A stretch of DNA of 64,000 nt from Steroidobacter denitrificans (GTDB taxonomy: Bacteria; Pseudomonadota; Gammaproteobacteria; Steroidobacterales; Steroidobacteraceae), in assembly GCF_001579945.1 (NCBI RefSeq), contig NZ_CP011971.1, forward strand, positions 372,001 to 436,000. The letters are read 5' to 3'. A model generated the notes under the pieces. It had not been told where the DNA came from, searched no databases, and saw only the letters and a program-made list of their open reading frames with translations. Position numbers and translations under genes: made by a program. This document shows positions 56,153 through 64,000 of the stretch, piece after piece. Position 1 is the stretch's first letter; each line of letters begins with the position of its first letter.

Positions 56153-56539
56153 TCATGGTCTGCTGCCGGTGCCGGCCAGTTCAAAACCTATCCATAGCGC
56201 CATCATCGCGGCGAGAATACTGAACAGGACGTTGGCGCCGGCCAGAAGGTGTTCGCTGCGTTTCAGCAAATACAGAGTTTCCAGTCCGAAGGCCGAAAAT
56301 GTCGTGAAGCCGCCGAGCAGACCCGTGAAGAGCAGCAGCCGGGTATCGGGGGAGAACAGATCGTGCTTCGCGATCATGCCCGCCAGGATGCCTGCGATCA
56401 GGCAGCCGAGCACGTTGACACAAAAGGTTCCCAAGGGGAATTTCCAGCTCACACTATGGTGCAGCACCCAGCCGGACAGCTTGTAACGGCCGACCGCACC
56501 TGCGGCACCGCCCAGCGCGACCAGTATCATCGGTTTCAT
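56153..56539 (-). CDS. crcB: Fluoride channel CrcB/Fluc
   Basis: 128-aa inner-membrane protein that forms dual-topology dimers exporting fluoride. Four hydrophobic segments. Signatures: ALGGAAGAVGRY at the N-terminus, PLGTFCVNVLGC, and the phenylalanine motif GFTTFSAF. The chosen start MKPMILVALGG fits the family; the longer open frame does not. No fluoride riboswitch was found upstream. Confidence 0.95.
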   Translation of the reverse strand: MKPMILVALGGAAGAVGRYKLSGWVLHHSVSWKFPLGTFCVNVLGCLIAGILAGMIAKHDLFSPDTRLLLFTGLLGGFTTFSAFGLETLYLLKRSEHLLAGANVLFSILAAMMALWIGFELAGTGSRP

Positions 56540-56778
56540 TGCCAATCTCCCGCGCCGCTGATGAATGCCTCCGGTCACCGTCGCCATTATTGCAGAGCGG
56601 GCGCCGAGGGAGCGACATGCCTACGCAACCCGCATGCAGTCCAGATCGACAGCCTGAGGGGCGGTGCAGGGGCACGGCCCTGCCGTTGACCGCTTGTTCC
56701 GGAAGATGATGAATGTGCGGGACGGTACGATATGAGTATTGCGAGCATGTTGTCGACCAACAATTCCTGCGGGTTCCT

Positions 56779-57807
56779 ATGAATCGATCGATCTTTCTAT
56801 TGTGCGCCGCCCTGGTCCTCGGAGGATGCGTCCGGGCGCCGGTCGAATTGGAAATTTCCGGGCCTACCATGGGAACGAGCTATTCGATCAAGATCGTGGC
56901 GCCGCCGGCGGATGTGGATACCGCCGCGGTGCAGACGGTCATCGACGATGTCCTGGCACGCATCGACCGATCCATGTCGGCCTACCGCGGTGATTCGGAG
57001 ATTTCCCGCTTCAATGCATCGCACTCGACAGAATGGTTCGAGGTATCAGAGGATCTGGCGAATGTCGTACAGGCGGCGCTGCAGTTCAGTGAGGACTCGG
57101 GCGGCGCCTTCGACGTCACGGTGGCGCCGCTCGTGGCGGCCTGGGGTTTCGGGACTGCGGAGAGGACGCCGCAGTCCCTGCCTGAACCTGCGGCACTCGA
57201 TGCCCTGCGCGCCAGCACCGGGTATGAAAAGCTGCAGGTCCGTATGCGGCCGCCGGCGCTGCGCAAGACGCTTGCCGAGGTGCAGATCGACTTGAATGCG
57301 ATCGCGCCGGGTTATGCAGTCGATCAACTCGGCGGGCGGTTTTCGTCACTGGGCATCAAACGCTACATGATCAATATCGGCGGGGAAATACGCGTGCAGG
57401 GCAGCAATGCGCAGGGCGCTGTATGGAAAATCGCCGTCGAGCGGCCCGTGGATGGCGAAACCATACCGTACGCGATCATAGGATTGAGCAATCTGGCGAT
57501 AACCGTATCGGGTGAATACCGGCGTTACTACGAAATCGATGGCCGGCGATATTCCCATACCCTGGATCCTCGTACCGGCCGGCCCGTCGAGCACTCGCTG
57601 GCTTCCGTTGCCGTGATCGGCCCGACATCGATGTACACCGACGGCTGGGCAACCGCTTTGAACGTGCTGGGTGCGCAAGCGGGTTATGACCTGGCGATGC
57701 AGCGCGATATTGCGGCCATGTTCATCGAGCGGCGGGATGGCCGGCTGCGATGGCGAGCCACGCCGGATTTCGAGGCACGCCTGAACTGGCCGGATATCGA
57801 TGAATGA
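56779..57807 (+). CDS. apbE: FAD:protein FMN transferase ApbE, lipoprotein
   Basis: 342 aa. Attaches FMN covalently to Thr or Ser of periplasmic flavoproteins. Lipobox LGGC (C17). Motifs: GPTMGTSYSIK, MSAYRGDSEISRFNAS, VDLNAIAPGYAVDQL-type segment, SGEYRRYYEIDGRRYSHTLD, and the metal-binding TDGWATALNVLG near the C-terminus. No Nqr, Rnf or NosR gene, the usual targets, is nearby, so its substrate is encoded elsewhere. Confidence 0.94.
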   Translation: MNRSIFLLCAALVLGGCVRAPVELEISGPTMGTSYSIKIVAPPADVDTAAVQTVIDDVLARIDRSMSAYRGDSEISRFNASHSTEWFEVSEDLANVVQAALQFSEDSGGAFDVTVAPLVAAWGFGTAERTPQSLPEPAALDALRASTGYEKLQVRMRPPALRKTLAEVQIDLNAIAPGYAVDQLGGRFSSLGIKRYMINIGGEIRVQGSNAQGAVWKIAVERPVDGETIPYAIIGLSNLAITVSGEYRRYYEIDGRRYSHTLDPRTGRPVEHSLASVAVIGPTSMYTDGWATALNVLGAQAGYDLAMQRDIAAMFIERRDGRLRWRATPDFEARLNWPDIDE

Positions 57808-57879
57808 TGTACAGCGCCGCGCTTGGACACCGATCCGGTTCGTCCGCCGGCGGGTCATGCGCTCGTGACGGGGTGATGA

Positions 57880-60807
57880 ATGGAAGGACGCCTGGATGTC
57901 GATATGACGCAAGACGCAAAAGGCGCACCACCTGACTGGCCACGGCGGCTGGCGGCCGAGAGTGCGCAACGCCTGACGGCCGCCTGCGAGCGTGCTCCGC
58001 AAGTCTGGGCGCGGATCCTTGCATGTGAGGCGGTGCGGGAGTCGTTGCCGCATGTCTGGGCGTGCAGCGAATTCGCAGCAGCCAGTTGCAGCCGCGACCC
58101 GTCGCTGCTGGAGGGGCTGCTCGAACGGGGCGATCTGCTGACGCAGGTCGATGAGTCCTGGATCGCCCGGCAGCTTGCCGCCGATGTCGATGGGGAGGAC
58201 GAGCCGGCGCTCATGGAGTCGATGCGACTGTTTCGTCGGCGTCACATGCTGCGCATTGCCTGGCGCGATATAGCTGGCTGGGCCGGCCTGGACGAAACCT
58301 TGCGGGATCTCTCCCTGCTGGCGGATGCCTGCGTCGAATTCGCCTACCGGCGGATGTATGCCGCAATGATGGCGCGATACGGTACGCCGCGCGGCGCCGA
58401 AACGGGCGAGGCACAGCCGCTGCTGATCCTGGGCATGGGCAAGCTAGGCGGGGGTGAACTGAATTTTTCCTCGGACATCGATCTGGTTCTTTTGTATCCG
58501 GAGGAGGGTGAAACCGACGGGCCGCATCCGGTGGACAATGCGGAATTCTTTCTGCGGCTGGGGCGGAAACTCGTGCAGCTGCTGGCGACGCACACGGTCG
58601 ACGGCTTCGTATATCGAGTCGACTTGCGCCTGCGGCCGTTCGGAGACAGCGGCCGGTTGGCCGTGAGTTTCGGTGCCTTCGAGCATTATCTGCAGCAGCA
58701 TGGCCGGGATTGGGAGCGCTATGCCTACGTCAAGGCACGTGCCTTGACGGCGCTGGAGCAGTATCCGGCGCTGTACGATGAGGTGCTGCGTCCGTTCGTA
58801 TATCGGCGCTACCTGGATTTCGGGGTATTCGAGTCGCTGCGCGATATGAAGGCCATGATTTCCCGCGAAGTGAAGCGTCATGACATGCAGGACGATGTGA
58901 AACTGGGGCCCGGCGGCATCCGGGAGATCGAGTTCATCGTTCAGGCGCTGCAGTTGATCCGCGGAGGCAGTGATCGCCGCCTGCAAAGCCAGGAGCTTCG
59001 CAAGGTGCTGCCGCGGCTGGTCGGGCGGCGGTTGTTGCCGGCGCAGACGGTCGAGGAATTGCAGAATGCCTACGGCTACCTGCGGACCGTGGAAAACCGG
59101 CTGCAGCAGTGGAATGACGAGCAGACACATCGCTTGCCTGACGATGAACGCGCGCGCGCGCGCCTGGCCTATGCGCTGCACGCTCCGGACTGGGAAGCGC
59201 TGATGCGCGATTTGAATACTCATCGCGAATGCGTCATGCGCTGTTTTTCGCAGATCGTATTCGGCCCGGTGGATAGCGAGGCCGGGCAGCGCAGTTCACC
59301 GGTAAGGTTCGATCTGGACATGGCCGCCGCGGAGCGCCTGCGTAGTCTGACCTCATTGGGATTCGAGGAGCCGGCGGCTGCCGGCGATTTACTGGAACAG
59401 CTGCGAGCCGGCGCCTATTACGGCCGACTGGACGCGACCGGACGGCGCCGGCTGCATGAACTGCTGCCGCGATTGCTGCCTGGGATCGCACGCTGTGCCG
59501 CACCGGCGATGGTATTGGCGCGCATTTTGCGCATCTTGGAGAGAATCGGCGGACGTACGGTCTACCTTGCGCTGCTCAACGAAAACAGCATGGCGATGCG
59601 CCGCTTGATCGATTTATGCGCGCAAAGCCAATTCCTGACGGATCAGATCGCCGCGCAGCCGCTGCTGCTCGATGAGCTGTTGGACGCGCGGCTGCTGGAG
59701 GAATCATTGACGCGGGCGCAGTTTGCGGAGGAACTCGCCGGCCTGCGCATGACGATGCAGGGCGAGGATCCCGAGCGCCAGGTGGAAATTCTTCGGCAGT
59801 TCCAGAGCGCGGCGATATTTCGTGTTGCGGTGGCCGACCTTACCGGCCGACTGCCATTGATGAAAGTCAGCGATCGTCTCACCGATATCGCCGAGCTGAT
59901 CGTTCAGGAAGCCCTGGCGCTGGCCTGGTCCCAAATGACGGCGCGTTATGGAACGCCGGCGTGTCTGGACGAGGACGGTCGCGAGCGGATACCGGGCATG
60001 ATGGTGGTGGCCTATGGCAAGTTGGGTGGGCTGGAACTGGGCTATGGATCGGATCTCGATCTGGTCTTTCTGCATGATTCGAGCGCTGGCGCGCAGCGTA
60101 CGCAAGGACCGCAGATCGTGGACAACGGCGTGTTTTTTCAACGCCTGGGTCAGCGCCTGGTGCATCTGCTCACGGTGCATACCGGGGCCGGACGCTTGTA
60201 TGAGGTGGATACCCGGCTGCGCCCCGGCGGCAACCGGGGGCTGCTGGTACAGTCGCTGGCGGCGTTTCGCGACTATGAATTCCAGGAGGCTTGGACCTGG
60301 GAACATCAATCCTTGCTGCGGGCGCGGGCGATCGCGGGCGATGCGCCGCTGCGCGAGCAGTTCGAGACGGCGCGCATCGAGATATTGCGCCAGGCGGTGA
60401 GACGCGACGATCTGCAGGAGGAAGTACGCAGGATGCGCCGGCGCATGCGCGAAAATCTGTCGAAGGCGCGCCCCGGCCAATTCGATCTGAAACAGGATGC
60501 CGGCGGCGTTGCCGACCTGGAATTCCTGGTGCAATTCTGGATGCTGAAATGGGCCGACCAGTATCCCGAGATCGTGACCTTCTCGGACAATATCCGCCAG
60601 CTGGAGAGCCTGGCCTCCGGAAATCTCGTACCACAGTCGCGGGTGGATTTCCTGGTGAATACCTATCGACGATATCGCCAGCGGCTGCACCGTCTGTCGC
60701 TGGAGGGGCAGGATAGCGTGGTGAGCGATACGGAATTCGTGGATATTCGCCGCGGAATCGTCGAACTCTGGGACGAGGTCATGCGTGAGGCGGGTAATCT
60801 GCGATAA
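57880..60807 (+). CDS. glnE: Bifunctional glutamine synthetase adenylyltransferase/deadenylylase GlnE
   Basis: 975 aa. Adds and removes AMP on glutamine synthetase in response to PII and glutamine. Two nucleotidyltransferase domains: the first with ILGMGKLGGGELNFSSDIDL (D199, D201), the second with AYGKLGGLELGYGSDLDLVF (D725, D727). Each is followed by a helical regulatory region (VKLGPGGIREIEFIVQALQ; KQDAGGVADLEFLVQFW). Both halves look intact. A second ATG is at 57904. Confidence 0.96.
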   Translation: MEGRLDVDMTQDAKGAPPDWPRRLAAESAQRLTAACERAPQVWARILACEAVRESLPHVWACSEFAAASCSRDPSLLEGLLERGDLLTQVDESWIARQLAADVDGEDEPALMESMRLFRRRHMLRIAWRDIAGWAGLDETLRDLSLLADACVEFAYRRMYAAMMARYGTPRGAETGEAQPLLILGMGKLGGGELNFSSDIDLVLLYPEEGETDGPHPVDNAEFFLRLGRKLVQLLATHTVDGFVYRVDLRLRPFGDSGRLAVSFGAFEHYLQQHGRDWERYAYVKARALTALEQYPALYDEVLRPFVYRRYLDFGVFESLRDMKAMISREVKRHDMQDDVKLGPGGIREIEFIVQALQLIRGGSDRRLQSQELRKVLPRLVGRRLLPAQTVEELQNAYGYLRTVENRLQQWNDEQTHRLPDDERARARLAYALHAPDWEALMRDLNTHRECVMRCFSQIVFGPVDSEAGQRSSPVRFDLDMAAAERLRSLTSLGFEEPAAAGDLLEQLRAGAYYGRLDATGRRRLHELLPRLLPGIARCAAPAMVLARILRILERIGGRTVYLALLNENSMAMRRLIDLCAQSQFLTDQIAAQPLLLDELLDARLLEESLTRAQFAEELAGLRMTMQGEDPERQVEILRQFQSAAIFRVAVADLTGRLPLMKVSDRLTDIAELIVQEALALAWSQMTARYGTPACLDEDGRERIPGMMVVAYGKLGGLELGYGSDLDLVFLHDSSAGAQRTQGPQIVDNGVFFQRLGQRLVHLLTVHTGAGRLYEVDTRLRPGGNRGLLVQSLAAFRDYEFQEAWTWEHQSLLRARAIAGDAPLREQFETARIEILRQAVRRDDLQEEVRRMRRRMRENLSKARPGQFDLKQDAGGVADLEFLVQFWMLKWADQYPEIVTFSDNIRQLESLASGNLVPQSRVDFLVNTYRRYRQRLHRLSLEGQDSVVSDTEFVDIRRGIVELWDEVMREAGNLR

Positions 60808-60845
60808 TCACCGCATCGCATCCAGCATGTCCGAGGCCCGCCATC

Positions 60846-61049
60846 ATGACCACGCACCAAACGACCGCGAAGCGTGTCCAATCCAACACTGAAAGCCACT
60901 ATACGGTCACCCTTGATGATGTGCCGCTGGCCTGTCCCATGCCGGGGATGCATTTGTGGAATTCACATCCTCGTGTATTCCTGCCCATAGAAAAAAGCGG
61001 CTGGGCGAAATGTCCGTACTGCAGCGCCGAGTACACACTAAGCCGCTGA
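60846..61049 (+). CDS. CHCC-type zinc-finger protein
   Basis: 67 aa. Small zinc-binding domain of the zf-CHCC family, related to the NDUFS6 fold of complex I. Ligands C30, H41, C56 and C59 are visible (LACPMPG, NSHPRVFLPIEK, CPYCSAEY). It lies 38 bp after glnE. The bacterial function is unknown. Confidence 0.88.
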   Translation: MTTHQTTAKRVQSNTESHYTVTLDDVPLACPMPGMHLWNSHPRVFLPIEKSGWAKCPYCSAEYTLSR

Positions 61050-61127
61050 GATCGGCGGTCCTGTCATGTCTGCAGAGCGGATATGGAGTTGCGCTGTGGA
61101 GTTGCGCCGAGGCGCTAAAATGTCGGG

Positions 61128-62366
61128 ATGACGACGACACTTGCCGCGACTCCCGCCGCCGACGGTTTTCACATGCCCGGCGAATTCGAGCCTCATGCCG
61201 GATGCTGGATGCTCTGGCCCGAGCGTCCCAGCAACTGGCGCTCGGGCGCCAAGCCGGCCCAGGCGGCTTTTGCCGCGGTGGCTGCCGCTATCGCCACGGC
61301 TGAACCCGTGACGGTGGGGGCATCGGCTGCGCAGTACGTACACGCGCGCTCGATGCTGCCGGATGCGATCCGTATGGTGGAAATGAGCAGCGGTGATGCC
61401 TGGATGCGCGACGTCGGCCCGACGTTCGTGGTGGATGGACACGGTGGCGTACGCGGCGTGGACTGGCAATTCAATGCCTGGGGTGGGTTGAACGGCGGCC
61501 TGCACTGGCCTTGGGATCAGGATGATCTGGTGGCGCGCAAGGTGCTCGAGGTCGAGGGCGCGGCGCGTTATCGTGCTCCATTCGTGCTGGAGGGGGGCGC
61601 CGTTCATGTCGACGGCCAGGGCACCTTGATCACGACTGAGGAATGTCTGCTGAACCCCAATCGTAATCCACAGCTGGATCGTGGCCAGCTGGAAATTCTG
61701 CTGCATGAATATTTGGGCGTAACTCAGATCATCTGGCTCGGCAATGGTGTCGTGGATGACGAGACCAGCGGGCATGTCGATAATCTCTGCTGTTTCGCAC
61801 GGCCTGGCGAGGTGGTGCTGACCTGGACGGACGAGCGGCGGGATCCGCAGTACCGGATCTCCAGGGATGCCTACGAGCGATTGATGGATGCACGCGATGC
61901 GCAGGGCCGTGCATTGAAGATACATAAGTTGATGCAGCCCAAGCCCATGTATCGCCGGGCGCAGGACGTAAAGGACATCGACCGGGCGGAAGGAAATTTA
62001 CCGCGAAGGGAGGGCGAGCGGCTCGCAGCTTCTTACGTGAATTTCTATATCGCGAATTCCACCATCGTCATGCCGCTGCTCGACCGGCGGTACGACCGGG
62101 AGGCGGCGCGCTGCCTGCGGAATATTTTTCCCGAGCGGCGCATCATCGGTGTCCAGGCGAGAGAGATTTTGCTGGGCGGCGGCAATATTCATTGCATCAC
62201 CCAGCAGGTGCCGCGGCCGGCCGCGGTCGAACAGGATGCACCGACGGTCGCGATGACGCAGCGCAGCGCTGCGGCCGGACGATCGCGTTCGGCGGGATGC
62301 GGCATCCGCCAAGAGGCCGCAGCCAAGTCTTCACGCAAGGGTCGAACCCGTCTCGCGGAGGACTGA
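61128..62366 (+). CDS. aguA: Agmatine deiminase AguA
   Basis: 412 aa. Hydrolyses agmatine to N-carbamoylputrescine and ammonia in the arginine-decarboxylase route to putrescine. Peptidylarginine-deiminase-like fold: [18 protein letters not shown] at the N-terminus, [13 protein letters not shown], the His in [13 protein letters not shown], and the nucleophile C356 in [11 protein letters not shown]. About 50 residues after the catalytic Cys are Ala/Arg/Ser-rich, longer than the usual end. No aguB gene is adjacent. Confidence 0.95.
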   Translation: MTTTLAATPAADGFHMPGEFEPHAGCWMLWPERPSNWRSGAKPAQAAFAAVAAAIATAEPVTVGASAAQYVHARSMLPDAIRMVEMSSGDAWMRDVGPTFVVDGHGGVRGVDWQFNAWGGLNGGLHWPWDQDDLVARKVLEVEGAARYRAPFVLEGGAVHVDGQGTLITTEECLLNPNRNPQLDRGQLEILLHEYLGVTQIIWLGNGVVDDETSGHVDNLCCFARPGEVVLTWTDERRDPQYRISRDAYERLMDARDAQGRALKIHKLMQPKPMYRRAQDVKDIDRAEGNLPRREGERLAASYVNFYIANSTIVMPLLDRRYDREAARCLRNIFPERRIIGVQAREILLGGGNIHCITQQVPRPAAVEQDAPTVAMTQRSAAAGRSRSAGCGIRQEAAAKSSRKGRTRLAED

Positions 62367-62382
62367 GGCGCCGTTCTGTGAT

Positions 62383-64000
62383 CTACGGAGATCGATATCC
62401 CATTTCCAGGAATACCGTGCGATCGCGCCCTGGAAAATATCGATAGCTGCCGAAAGCGAAATCGGCGCGGTCGGCATAGGCGCGGTCAGTGAGGTTGTTG
62501 ACTCGCAGGGTTGCACCCCAGGACGAATTCACGTCCCAGCGCAAACGCAGATTCAGCAAGTCATGTCCGCTGTATTCGCGGGCGTTGGAAGCATCGACGT
62601 AATAGCGGCCGATGGATTGCCATTCCAGTTCGGCGCGTACCCGATCCAATGGACGCCAGCTCAGGTGTGTGGAGTTGATGTGCCGGGGGGCCGTGTCCAT
62701 ATCGCGTCCTGCGATGATGATCTCGCTGCCTTCCACGATATCGTTCGCATAGCGATGCTTCGCATAGGTGCCGGCCAGCGACAGCGACAGGATATCGGCC
62801 GGTAGCCAGGACAGTTCATACTCGATACCTTCGTGATCCGTGCGTCCGTTACTGACGTTGAACGCATTGGAATCGCGGAAAATGACATGATCTTTTTCCA
62901 TCGAGAACAAGGACAGCGCATAGCGCAAGGAGGAAAAGCCGCCGCGTGCGCCGATCTCGATGTTGCTGATGTGCTCGGCATCCAGGTCTGCGATCGATTG
63001 CTGACGCTGTAGACGATACAGTTCGTTGGTATCGGGGGCGCGATAGCCGCGCGTATAAGCAAGATAGACGGTATGCCGATCGCTGATCGAGTAGGCGAGG
63101 CCTAACTTGGAGGTGACATTCGTGAAGTCATCACTGCGATCCGCCGGACGATTGAACAGGCAATCCGCCGGTTCGCAACGGGTCCCGTCATCGCGGGTAT
63201 TGCCGGCAAGCATGCGATTGTCGTAGTCGTAATAGACGTATTCGGCGCGCGCGCCGCCAGTCAGCTTCCAGTTTGCCGCAAAAGGCTGTTCGAATTGAGT
63301 AAACAGAGCGGCCACCGTGCTTTGGACTCGGTAGTCGTAGTGCTTGCCGGCCGGGCGGATGGCGTTTGCCGCAGGGGCTCCATCGGTTGCGGGGCCCGCC
63401 TGCGTTTCCTTGAGAAAGCCGTCGGCCCATTCAAGGTCCATGCCGGCGAGGATCCGGGTGTTGCCGAATGCAAGGATATCCAGTGCAGTGAGGATGCCGA
63501 TCGAGTCCTGACCGTTCTCTTCCAGGGGTTTGCCGACCAGGAAATGCTGCAGGAATTCCATGCGTGAATGGCGCAGGTAGGGCTGTACCGACAGCTGCAG
63601 GCGGTCGTTCAGCGAACGGCGGTATTCGGCGCTCAGACGCGCCGCATAGGCATCTCGATAGGCTTCCGGGTTTGGATTCGAGCGCGCAAGGCGTTTGTTG
63701 CGGTAGGCGTTCTCGCCCTGGATGAATCCGGCAGTGTCCTGATTCAGGTTGGTCGCCGCCAGTCTGAGAGCGAACGTGCCTTGTGAGAGTTGGCGCTGCA
63801 GCTCCAGATTGAGCTTTTGCTCCTTAAGCCCCGAATCATCGCGCCAGCCGCCGTCATGTGTGGCCACAAGGGTGCCGCCATAAGCGGTGGCGCCGTGATG
63901 ACTCAGCGCCAGCTTGCCGCGATAGTAGTCGTCCGGCCCGGTTTCCAGCGCCAGGCCCAGGGCCGGGAGTTGATCGGGTGCCGCCTGGATGATATTGATC
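62383..64000 (-). CDS. TonB-dependent receptor (5' end cut by window)
   Basis: Outer-membrane receptor, at least 538 residues visible. The frame stays open to the window edge; the first residues read INIIQAAPDQLPAL, the end of a plug domain (the usual GxxNII(T)). The barrel follows with strands such as YSISDRHTVYLAYTRGYRAPDTNELYR and TLRVNNLTDRAYADRADF. The end is RDRTVFLEMGYRSP, so it lacks a terminal Phe but has the expected aromatic residue nearby. The substrate cannot be named; it lies tail to tail with aguA, 16 bp apart. Confidence 0.92.
   Translation of the reverse strand, partial: INIIQAAPDQLPALGLALETGPDDYYRGKLALSHHGATAYGGTLVATHDGGWRDDSGLKEQKLNLELQRQLSQGTFALRLAATNLNQDTAGFIQGENAYRNKRLARSNPNPEAYRDAYAARLSAEYRRSLNDRLQLSVQPYLRHSRMEFLQHFLVGKPLEENGQDSIGILTALDILAFGNTRILAGMDLEWADGFLKETQAGPATDGAPAANAIRPAGKHYDYRVQSTVAALFTQFEQPFAANWKLTGGARAEYVYYDYDNRMLAGNTRDDGTRCEPADCLFNRPADRSDDFTNVTSKLGLAYSISDRHTVYLAYTRGYRAPDTNELYRLQRQQSIADLDAEHISNIEIGARGGFSSLRYALSLFSMEKDHVIFRDSNAFNVSNGRTDHEGIEYELSWLPADILSLSLAGTYAKHRYANDIVEGSEIIIAGRDMDTAPRHINSTHLSWRPLDRVRAELEWQSIGRYYVDASNAREYSGHDLLNLRLRWDVNSSWGATLRVNNLTDRAYADRADFAFGSYRYFPGRDRTVFLEMGYRSP

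Noticed and set aside
56540-56640. Possible fluoride riboswitch upstream of crcB
   Set aside because: The only resembling string (CTGATG...GCCTCC) is on the plus strand, opposite to crcB transcription, and the pseudoknot blocks are missing.

Overview
This window is a GC-rich chromosomal segment from a gammaproteobacterium. The evidence is the set of neighbourhoods: rsmI divergent from lpoA-yraN, zapD-yacG, GreB, and a full dcw cell-wall/division cluster followed by lpxC, a DUF721/DciA-like gene, an M23 peptidase gene and secA, as in Pseudomonas and its relatives. The PEP-CTERM protein, the B12 uptake genes and two TonB-dependent receptors would suit an environmental lineage such as Steroidobacterales/Nevskiales, but that placement is a guess from gene content. 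No tRNA, rRNA, insertion sequence or CRISPR array was seen.

Layout. 1-6.2 kb: the 3' part of greB, an M13 metallopeptidase lipoprotein, a LemA-TPM-TPM trio and a LysM/YkuD L,D-transpeptidase lipoprotein. 6.2-8.2 kb: a perfect 32-bp-arm inverted repeat with a partial copy, then a lone contractile-tail sheath-like gene. 8.2-13 kb: a B12 locus with a cobalamin riboswitch, btuB, a cob(I)alamin adenosyltransferase and an orphan BtuD-type ATPase, interrupted by an inositol-monophosphatase-family gene. 13-17 kb: yraN, lpoA, rsmI and the RNase P RNA gene. 17.4-35.8 kb: the dcw cluster (mraZ, rsmH, ftsL, ftsI, murE, murF, mraY, murD, ftsW, murG, murC, murB, ddl, ftsQ, ftsA, ftsZ), with a sigma70-type promoter, three MraZ boxes and mostly 4-bp start/stop overlaps. 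35.9-42 kb: lpxC, the DUF721 gene, a class I cyclic-di-GMP (GEMM) riboswitch ahead of the M23 peptidase gene, secA and a Nudix hydrolase gene.

42-64 kb: an ABC-2 exporter pair, a prolyl oligopeptidase lipoprotein, zapD-yacG, a DUF481 outer-membrane protein, a Dcp-type M3 peptidase, a PEP-CTERM protein gene lying between two imperfect direct repeats, an operon of uup, a DOMON-like gene and a NamZ-like DUF1343 gene, a small membrane protein, crcB, apbE, glnE, a CHCC zinc-finger protein, agmatine deiminase and a 5'-truncated TonB-dependent receptor.

How it fits together. The central 20 kb makes UDP-MurNAc-pentapeptide and lipid II (murB-G, mraY, ddl), builds the divisome (ftsL, I, W, Q, A, Z) and supplies lipid A (lpxC) and Sec export (secA). 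Around it lie several peptidoglycan-modifying proteins: the L,D-transpeptidase, LpoA, the M23 endopeptidase and a NamZ-like muramidase. The most interesting signal is the c-di-GMP aptamer ahead of the M23 gene. Its long leader ends in a hairpin that buries the M23 Shine-Dalgarno and carries an open frame that overlaps the M23 start by 4 bp. Other points of interest are the orphan sheath gene with its repeats and the repeat-flanked PEP-CTERM gene.
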